Origin: a virus
Reading direction: 5' to 3' (one strand)
Virus record (IMG/VR): IMGVR_UViG_3300030331_003908
Coordinates: 1-20,256 of that record
DNA length: 20,256 nucleotides
Shown piece after piece: positions 15,920 to 20,256 of this stretch (its first letter is position 1; the number at the start of each line of letters is the position of its first letter). Below the pieces are notes generated by a model. The model was not told where the DNA came from, searched no databases, and saw only the letters and a list, made by a program, of their open reading frames with translations. The translations under genes were made by a program, and so were the position numbers.

Positions 15920-16065
15920 TAATAATCTTTATATTTTCTAATTTCTTTTCTAGCTTCTTTAGTAAGCTTACCTTCTTTTTTTAATTGTTTTCTAGCTTTT
16001 CTTTTTGCTTTACGTAACTCTTTATTACCAAACAAAGCTAGCGGGCTTTTCATTTTAAATGCCAT
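15919..16065 (-). CDS. 48-aa Lys/Arg-rich MAFKMK protein
   Basis: A short frame between the winged-helix gene and the HExxH gene: MAFKMKSPLALFGNKELRKA, then a run of Lys/Arg-rich helix (about 20-45) ending in KYKDY and TAA. The stop overlaps the next ATG as TAATG, and the start follows the upstream stop by 1 nt, which strongly supports translation. Its start shares MAFKMK and SPL with the 64-aa protein at 19130-19324. The helical, strongly basic body suggests nucleic acid or capsid-interior contact. There is no recognised domain. Confidence 0.7.
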   Translation of the reverse strand: MAFKMKSPLALFGNKELRKAKRKARKQLKKEGKLTKEARKEIRKYKDY

Positions 16066-16066
16066 A

Positions 16067-16507
16067 TTATCTGTCTTTGTCTTTTATCATATCGTCAATA
16101 GCTTTATTATAAACTTTATCAGTATATGATTTGTTATTATAGAATATACTTCTGTCTGATATTGGTAAATCTTCTTCTGCTAACAATATTCTATATATTC
16201 TACTTATTAGTTGGCTGCACTTAAACGAAGTTTTATATACGCTATATTTTATCGTCGTGCGATTTCTATGTCTCCAAACTTCTATCCAGCCTTTTCTTCT
16301 TAGACGTTCCCATCTTTCTTTATCCCAAGAGTATGTATAAGTTCCGTCTATAAATTCTTGTCTTGTAAACCGACCTTTACAGTCTAAGTATATTAGTAGT
16401 TCAAGGTCAGCATCTTTTAACCCGTAAGTCTTACAGGCCCATTTTCTAACGAGCCTGTAATACTTAAGGATTTGTAATTCACGTAAATCGTGACTAGTTA
16501 ATCTCAT
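16067..16507 (-). CDS. Winged-helix (MarR-like) DNA-binding protein
   Basis: A 146-aa basic protein with the helix-turn-helix layout of MarR-type winged-helix regulators: helix ILKYYRLVRKWACKTYG (14-30), a second helix DLELLIYLDCKGRFTRQEFI (39-58), a recognition-helix region SWDKERWERLRRKGWIEVW (65-83) and a wing with RHRNRTTIKYSV (84-95), then a dimerisation-like C-terminal helix. The RKGWIEVWRHRN.TTIKY strand pair is the clearest sign. It is placed in the late gene cluster and could act as a regulator of late transcription or bind phage DNA. Neither its target nor the sign of regulation can be seen. It begins 2 nt after the upstream stop. The motif-level call is by eye. Confidence 0.6.
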   Translation of the reverse strand: MRLTSHDLRELQILKYYRLVRKWACKTYGLKDADLELLIYLDCKGRFTRQEFIDGTYTYSWDKERWERLRRKGWIEVWRHRNRTTIKYSVYKTSFKCSQLISRIYRILLAEEDLPISDRSIFYNNKSYTDKVYNKAIDDMIKDKDR

Positions 16508-16509
16508 TA

Positions 16510-16878
16510 TTAATCATCAGGATTAACATTCGAGTCTCCAATTGCAAGAAGCGCTGCAGAGATGTGAGGAGAAATAAACTTGCTATTATCTCCGTCAGCT
16601 ATAACAACAAATCCGCTGTTAGTAGCAGGTGCGCCATTCATAGCGCCCACGATAGCTTCACAAACTTCTTTGAATTTACCAGACGTATAAGTTAATTCTA
16701 CATAATTAAATGTAGCATCTGCGTCAGTTCCTTCAACAACTTTAGTGTGCTTGTAGTAAACATTACAAGTAGTAGCAGCTGTTGGGTGTATTCCTAATAC
16801 ATTTTCAGCTGGAACAACTACTGCATCTGCTTCTGCGTCTGCACCGTTTGCTTCTGCAAAGTATAACATGATCTTCAT
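16510..16878 (-). CDS. 122-aa phage protein of unknown function
   Basis: A 122-aa Ala-rich acidic protein starting MKIMLYFAEANGADAEADAV, with alternating strands (AENVLGIHPTAATTCNVYYK, FNYVELTYTSG) and an Ala/Gly-rich helix KEVCEAIVGAMNGAPA, then GFVVIADGDNSKFISPHISA. I recall similar small proteins (Met-Lys-Ile-Met start, a beta strand with a Gly-Ile turn, an Ala/Gly-rich helix) in marine phages, often near structural genes; the role is unknown to me. An alternative start is the Met at position 4. It is separated by 70 bp from the groES gene, the largest gap in this part of the window, so it may have its own promoter. Confidence 0.5.
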   Translation of the reverse strand: MKIMLYFAEANGADAEADAVVVPAENVLGIHPTAATTCNVYYKHTKVVEGTDADATFNYVELTYTSGKFKEVCEAIVGAMNGAPATNSGFVVIADGDNSKFISPHISAALLAIGDSNVNPDD

Positions 16879-16948
16879 AGTTTTACTTTTTTAGGTTAAT
16901 AATTCGTTTTAAGTTATCAGTTTGTGGATTATTGTTTATGGTTTAGGT
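16879..16948 (-). other. 70-bp leader between groES and the 122-aa gene
   Basis: This AT-rich gap carries two copies of AACCTAAA on the minus strand (complements of 16942-16949 and 16890-16897), one at the groES stop and one near the next start. I see no hairpin with a U-run and no clear Bacteroidota promoter (TAnnTTTG) in it. Its extent makes it the most likely place for a promoter or RNA-processing site between the chaperonin pair and the following genes. Confidence 0.25.
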
Positions 16949-17206
16949 TTAATCTACCATTACAATATCACTTGCCTTTATAACAAAATAAAACTTTTCT
17001 TCAAATTCTATTCCGTGACCAGCGTGACGATCATACCAAACTACATCACCTTCTTTTATTACTTCTACTAAATTACCAGCAGAAATAACTTTACCTTTAA
17101 AATATCTTAATTGTTCATCTTTGTTTTCATCTAGTATTAAACCACTAGTTTGCTTTTGTTTTTCTTTTACTCGATCAACTACTACGTAATGATTAACTGC
17201 TTTCAT
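16949..17206 (-). CDS. groES: Co-chaperonin GroES
   Basis: An 85-aa GroES-family protein, shorter than the usual 95-100 residues. It has an opening strand [16 protein letters not shown], a mobile loop with TSGLILDENKDE (the LIL corresponds to the IVL tripeptide that binds GroEL), a strand RYFKGKVISAG, the GD-turn VIKEGDVVWYDRHAGH and the closing strand FVIKASDIVMVD. The roof loop is reduced relative to host GroES. It would cap the phage or host chaperonin cage during folding. The gene follows groEL and overlaps it by 14 bp, so the two are probably translated together; in bacteria groES nearly always precedes groEL. Similar short co-chaperonins occur in marine phages. Confidence 0.88.
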   Translation of the reverse strand: MKAVNHYVVVDRVKEKQKQTSGLILDENKDEQLRYFKGKVISAGNLVEVIKEGDVVWYDRHAGHGIEFEEKFYFVIKASDIVMVD

Positions 17207-18758
17207 TTATTCTAACATTTGATATTACACAATCTGCAGAAATAATAGTTGATACTACGCTAACTGCATTTTTTAGCGCAGACTTAGTTACAAGTATAGG
17301 ATCAATAATACCAGAGTCTATCATATTAACTAATTCACCTGTTATTACATTTAAACCTTGACCTTCATCAATAGGTAAATCTTGTAATTCAATACCAGCA
17401 TTATCTAATATAGTTTCAAATGGTGATACTATAGCTTCTAGTAACAACCTTTCACCTGCGTTAGCAGGTTTGATTTTTTGAAAAGCGTTAAGCAGTGCAA
17501 CACCACCACCTGGTACAATACCTTCTTTCAAAGCAGCTTTAGTTGCATGTATTGCATCTTCAACACGATCTTTCTTTTCTTTCATCTCTACTTTTGAACC
17601 AGCACCAACTCTAATAATACCTACACTACCAGACAGCATAGCTAAACGATCTTCTAACTTCTTTTTAATAAAGCCATTTTTTTCTTCAGCTATTTTTTTT
17701 ATAACTTCTTCTATACGACTTTCTGCTTTAACGTGCATATCCTCTATAGTTAAAACAGTACTATTAGTATCTGTTTCAGCATATTCAGCTTCACCAAGAT
17801 CTTCTGGCGTCATAGCATCAAGATCATCACCTAACTCTTCGTTAAATAATGTAGCATCTGTTAGTATAGCTAAATCTTTGCATGTATCATTTTTAGTAGG
17901 ACCAAAGCCTGGTAAATCAACTATATTAACTTTAATATTACCTTTTACTTTATTCATTAACAAAGCTGCTTTAACCTGCTGTGCGACTGGTGCTACTATT
18001 AATAATGATCTGTTTTGCTTAATAACATACTCTAATATTTTTTGTATTTTACGTATATTAGGTATCTCAGACATGCATATTAACACTAGTGGATTATCTA
18101 GCTCACATTTTTGTTTATCAGTATTAGTAATAAAATGTGGTGATGTAATACCACAATCGAACTGTACACCATCAATAGTTTCTACAACTGTTTCTTCAGT
18201 ATCCGATGTTTCCATTAATACTACACCGTCTTTACCTACAGCTGTGTAAGCTTCAGCTATTATGCTACCAAGCTCTTTATCGTTGTTACAACTGATAGCA
18301 GCAACTTGGTTTAACATGTTATCATCAACTTCTATTTTAATTGATTGTAAATAATCAAGTACTTTATCAACACCTGACTGTAAACCTTGCTTAATTTCAC
18401 GTATAGTATGTTTACTTAGTGAGTTATATACATATGTTAGTAATGATTCTGCTAAAACGGTAGCCGTAGTGGTACCGTCCCCGGCCTGCTTTACAGTATT
18501 ATTAGCAGCTTCTTTGATTAGAGTGGCTCCGATGTTCTCAACTGGATCGAAAAGTACTACAGACTGTGCAACTGTAACACCATCTTTAGTTATCACCGGT
18601 TTACCAAGAGCATCTTCGTAGATTACACACTTTCCAGATGCACCGAGAGTTGATTTTACCGCTTTTGCTAGCTTATTTACACCAGCAATGATTTTATTTT
18701 TAGCATTATCGCCAAAATTTAAGTCTTTGACGATCTCGCTAGGGAGATTATATTCCAT
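17193..18758 (-). CDS. groEL: Chaperonin GroEL
   Basis: A 521-aa group I chaperonin with the ATPase residues kept: ITKDGVTVA with D59 (D52 in E. coli), [12 protein letters not shown] with D94 (D87), the PGGG motif (416-419) and [12 protein letters not shown] with D401 (D398). The apical domain is more divergent. By eye alignment the E. coli substrate- and GroES-contact residues Y199, Y203 and L234 become I204, H208 and Q239, while F204 and L237 are kept. The protein ends at [10 protein letters not shown] and lacks the flexible GGM-repeat tail. It probably folds one or more phage proteins, possibly the capsid protein. It is preceded by a 26-bp gap after the 98-aa gene. The AT-rich codon use matches the neighbours, so it has been resident for long. 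Confidence 0.96.
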   Translation of the reverse strand: MEYNLPSEIVKDLNFGDNAKNKIIAGVNKLAKAVKSTLGASGKCVIYEDALGKPVITKDGVTVAQSVVLFDPVENIGATLIKEAANNTVKQAGDGTTTATVLAESLLTYVYNSLSKHTIREIKQGLQSGVDKVLDYLQSIKIEVDDNMLNQVAAISCNNDKELGSIIAEAYTAVGKDGVVLMETSDTEETVVETIDGVQFDCGITSPHFITNTDKQKCELDNPLVLICMSEIPNIRKIQKILEYVIKQNRSLLIVAPVAQQVKAALLMNKVKGNIKVNIVDLPGFGPTKNDTCKDLAILTDATLFNEELGDDLDAMTPEDLGEAEYAETDTNSTVLTIEDMHVKAESRIEEVIKKIAEEKNGFIKKKLEDRLAMLSGSVGIIRVGAGSKVEMKEKKDRVEDAIHATKAALKEGIVPGGGVALLNAFQKIKPANAGERLLLEAIVSPFETILDNAGIELQDLPIDEGQGLNVITGELVNMIDSGIIDPILVTKSALKNAVSVVSTIISADCVISNVRINESS

Positions 18759-18784
18759 TTTAGTAAATTAAATTAAATTATTGC

Positions 18785-19081
18785 TTATTTTTCAAAAGTT
18801 TTCACTACTTTAGGCCCTTTTGTAGCCTCTAATTTGCGTAAAAAGTGCTCTATTGAGCCATCTATTGCTTTTTCAGCACCTTCTAGCGTTTCTCTACGTG
18901 TTACATCTGACCAATTATCAGCATCTTGTGGATGTGATACTTCAGTTTGGTAGTAACCATTAGGTAATTGGGTTATTCGCCAGTTTTTCTTGTTAGCAAG
19001 GTGTTCCCATTGGCCCTTGGTTTTTTCATCAATTTGTGGATTATTTGTCCACGTACTAGTTTTGTAGTATAAATACGTCAT
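18785..19081 (-). CDS. 98-aa conserved-type phage protein upstream of groEL
   Basis: A soluble 98-aa protein with no Cys: MTYLYYKTSTWTNNPQIDEK at the start, a KGQWEHLANKKNWRITQLPN segment (22-41), YYQTEVSHPQ, and a helical end with TLEGAEKAIDGSIEHFLRKL (65-84) and KGPKVVKTF. I recognise this as a type of protein found in marine flavobacterial phage sequences, but I do not know its function. The C-terminal helix and the paired WRITQL/YYQTEV strands suggest a compact alpha/beta fold. It ends 26 bp before groEL and may share its transcript, so a link to folding or assembly is possible but unsupported. Confidence 0.55.
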   Translation of the reverse strand: MTYLYYKTSTWTNNPQIDEKTKGQWEHLANKKNWRITQLPNGYYQTEVSHPQDADNWSDVTRRETLEGAEKAIDGSIEHFLRKLEATKGPKVVKTFEK

Positions 19082-19129
19082 TTTGGTTTTATTTATTGGT
19101 TAATAATTACTTTTTTTAAATTGTACTTC

Positions 19130-19324
19130 TTATTTTTTTTTAACAGTCAACTGCGAGCGCATGTATCTCTGTTTCAGGCTTTGTCTTGATAAAGCTTTAG
19201 CTGTTGGTTTGCTGCTGTAATCTACCGTAGCAACAGGTCCTTCCTTTTTTCTGCGTGGAACTTTATCTGCTCTAGGTTTAACTTTCACGCCTTTAAGTGG
19301 TGATCTTTTCATTTTAAACGCCAT
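19130..19324 (-). CDS. 64-aa basic MAFKMK protein
   Basis: A 64-aa, very basic protein: MAFKMKRSPLKGVKVKPRAD at the start, a stretch with VPRRKKEG and an end with KQRYMRSQLTVKKK. It has no membrane segment and no Cys. The N-terminus shares MAFKMK and SPL with the 48-aa protein at 15919-16065 and MAFKMK with the 142-aa protein. It lies in a tight run of small Lys-rich genes. The composition suggests DNA- or capsid-interior binding, for example an internal virion protein, but this is inference. The start is supported by position and by the N-terminal match in several genes. Confidence 0.65.
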   Translation of the reverse strand: MAFKMKRSPLKGVKVKPRADKVPRRKKEGPVATVDYSSKPTAKALSRQSLKQRYMRSQLTVKKK

Positions 19325-19349
19325 AATACTTTTTGGTAATAATTAGTTT

Positions 19350-19778
19350 TTACTTTCCTTTAGTTTCTCTTTTTTTATTTTTTGCTTTAACATCAACATC
19401 GTATTGCAAGTCTAAATCTCTTCTTCTTCTAGTCTTACCGTCTTTTTTAACATCAAGATTAGAAGCATCACCTTTCATATCTTTAAGAGCCTTCTTTTTT
19501 TCATCAGACTTTGCTTCTTTAATCATTTTGTTAATTCTTTTTTCTCCAGTAGCTAAATCAGATACTAAATCACCTTCTTTTAATCCTTTAGTAGATTTAA
19601 CTTTTTTAGTAGTAAGAGTTTGTTTACTTCCTTTCTTAGCAGCTAACCTATCATATTCCTCTGTTGATATTGGTATAAGCTCACCATCCCTTACTTGATA
19701 GTCTCTAAGTTTTTTAAATACATTAGGGAAGTTTTTCTTCATAGGTCCTTCCTTACCTGCTTTCATTTTAAATGCCAT
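19350..19778 (-). CDS. 142-aa Lys-rich MAFKMK protein
   Basis: A 142-aa protein with the MAFKMK start, then KAGKEGPMKKNFPNVFKKLR (the Lys-rich leader), a short acidic segment with IPISTEEYDRLAAKKG (36-51) and a long Lys/Asp-rich helical body (KEAKSDEKKKALKDMKGD), ending VKAKNKKRETKGK. There is no recognised domain. The high Lys content and helices suggest an internal or DNA-associated virion protein. It shares its N-terminal peptide with three other proteins of the window. The spacing to the neighbouring small genes is short (9 and 25 bp), consistent with one operon. Confidence 0.62.
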   Translation of the reverse strand: MAFKMKAGKEGPMKKNFPNVFKKLRDYQVRDGELIPISTEEYDRLAAKKGSKQTLTTKKVKSTKGLKEGDLVSDLATGEKRINKMIKEAKSDEKKKALKDMKGDASNLDVKKDGKTRRRRDLDLQYDVDVKAKNKKRETKGK

Positions 19779-19787
19779 AATTTTTGT

Positions 19788-20135
19788 TTATTTTTTCTCT
19801 GCACCTATATCTTTAAATGCAGCATTGTTACCTGATCTTAATTGGAAACCACTTCTCGATGCAGCTTTTTGAGCTAGTACTTTACTTACACCAGAAGCAT
19901 AACTATCACCACCCATTGTTTGTGCACCTGAAGTTAAGCCAGCACCTATAGCTTCAAGTGCTCCACCTACTATACCTAATGCTTTTTTACCTTTACCTTT
20001 ACCTTTAGCAGGTCTAGTTTCGCCTTGCATAAAAGTGCCTGAATCTTCTGGTCCTTTACCTTCAGCAAAACTAAATTGAGATCCTTTACCTTTAAGTTTA
20101 CGTTTTCCAAATAATTTTTTTGGTGTTTTCTTCAT
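19788..20135 (-). CDS. 115-aa basic Gly-rich protein with a hydrophobic helix
   Basis: A 115-aa protein whose first 50 residues are Lys/Gly-rich (MKKTPKKLFGKRKLKGKGSQ, and later KGKGKGKK). A short hydrophobic segment, ALGIVGGALEAIGAGLTSGA (52-71), could be a membrane-active or amphipathic helix. The C-terminal half is Ser/Gly/Ala-rich and helical. It does not carry MAFKMK. The layout (basic disordered start, Gly-rich hydrophobic helix) is reminiscent of internal or ejection proteins of podoviruses, but there is no recognisable family. It is separated from the gene upstream by 17 bp and from the gene downstream by 9 bp. Confidence 0.52.
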   Translation of the reverse strand: MKKTPKKLFGKRKLKGKGSQFSFAEGKGPEDSGTFMQGETRPAKGKGKGKKALGIVGGALEAIGAGLTSGAQTMGGDSYASGVSKVLAQKAASRSGFQLRSGNNAAFKDIGAEKK

Positions 20136-20152
20136 GTGTATATTATTACTTA

Positions 20153-20256
20153 TTAGTTTTCTTTTTTAGTACCTTTACCAAAGTTACCTCTATTTTTAGA
20201 TACTGAAACAATTACTAATCTACCTTTAGCATCGTGGTGTACATCTCTGTTGCGTA
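20153..20256 (-). CDS. C-terminal end of a small basic protein (5' end outside window)
   Basis: A frame enters from the right edge and stops at the TAA complementary to 20153-20155. The visible 33 codons encode RNRDVHHDAKGRLVIVSVSK and then NRGNFGKGTKKEN. The Lys/Gly-rich ending and the 17-bp gap to the next gene resemble the neighbouring small basic genes. The rest of the gene and its start lie outside the window, so identity cannot be decided. Confidence 0.5.
   Translation of the reverse strand, partial: RNRDVHHDAKGRLVIVSVSKNRGNFGKGTKKEN

Noticed and set aside
17878-18249. Plus-strand 123-aa open frame opposite groEL
   Set aside because: GroEL is certain here; the antisense frame is Ser/Thr/Cys-rich with no recognisable domain and no other plus-strand genes exist.
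17193-18758. groEL as host DNA contamination or assembly chimera
   Set aside because: It is embedded between small phage-type genes on the same strand with the same AT-rich codon use, overlaps groES in reverse of host order and lacks the usual GGM tail.
19333-19698. Plus-strand 121-aa hydrophobic frame
   Set aside because: It is the complement of a Lys-rich gene; Lys codons (AAA, AAG) read backwards as Phe and Leu, which gives a false membrane-protein look.
1-20256. CRISPR array, tRNA genes or insertion sequence
   Set aside because: I found no regularly spaced direct repeats, no cloverleaf-like block and no transposase or inverted-repeat ends; virtually all DNA is coding.

Overview
This is a 20.3 kb piece of a tailed double-stranded DNA phage genome. 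Every convincing gene is on the minus strand, so the window is transcribed from right (20256) to left (1). The DNA is AT-rich and the genes are tightly packed, with ATGA and TAATG stop/start junctions. Start codons are preceded by A/T-rich leaders and not by GGAGG-type Shine-Dalgarno sequences, which is typical of Bacteroidota and their phages. The terminase, portal, capsid and tail-neck proteins resemble by eye those of crAss-like (Crassvirales) phages and related marine flavobacterial podoviruses. My best inference is a marine, short-tailed, crAss-like or crAss-adjacent phage of a flavobacterium-like host. No homology search was possible.

Layout in the order of transcription. (1) 20256-18785: a run of small, mostly Lys-rich proteins, two of which start with the same MAFKMK peptide, then a conserved-looking 98-aa protein. 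(2) 18758-16949: groEL followed by groES, overlapping by 14 bp and in the reverse of the usual bacterial order. (3) 16878-13881: a 122-aa protein, a probable winged-helix DNA-binding protein, a 48-aa basic peptide and a 131-aa HExxH protein (both starting MAFK), a holin, a 123-aa protein and a LamG-like lectin protein. (4) 13852-12737: a small coiled-coil protein, a 73-aa beta-rich protein and a 204-aa protein that looks like two GroES-like barrels in tandem. (5) 12792-5088: probable small terminase, large terminase, portal, an acidic candidate scaffold and the major capsid protein, closed by a strong UUCG-loop intrinsic terminator. (6) 5023-1: a 273-aa head/neck protein, two neck/tail ring proteins and a large P22 gp10-like tail stabilization protein that runs off the left end.

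Together these genes form a late module for virion assembly, DNA packaging and lysis with its own protein-folding machinery: one chaperonin, one ordinary co-chaperonin and a second, tandem co-chaperonin-like protein placed just upstream of the terminase genes. The most interesting points are the tandem GroES-like protein, the reversed groEL-groES pair with a divergent apical binding surface and no GGM tail, and the shared MAFKMK N-terminal peptide on otherwise unrelated proteins. I see no tRNA, CRISPR, insertion sequence, integrase or replication gene.
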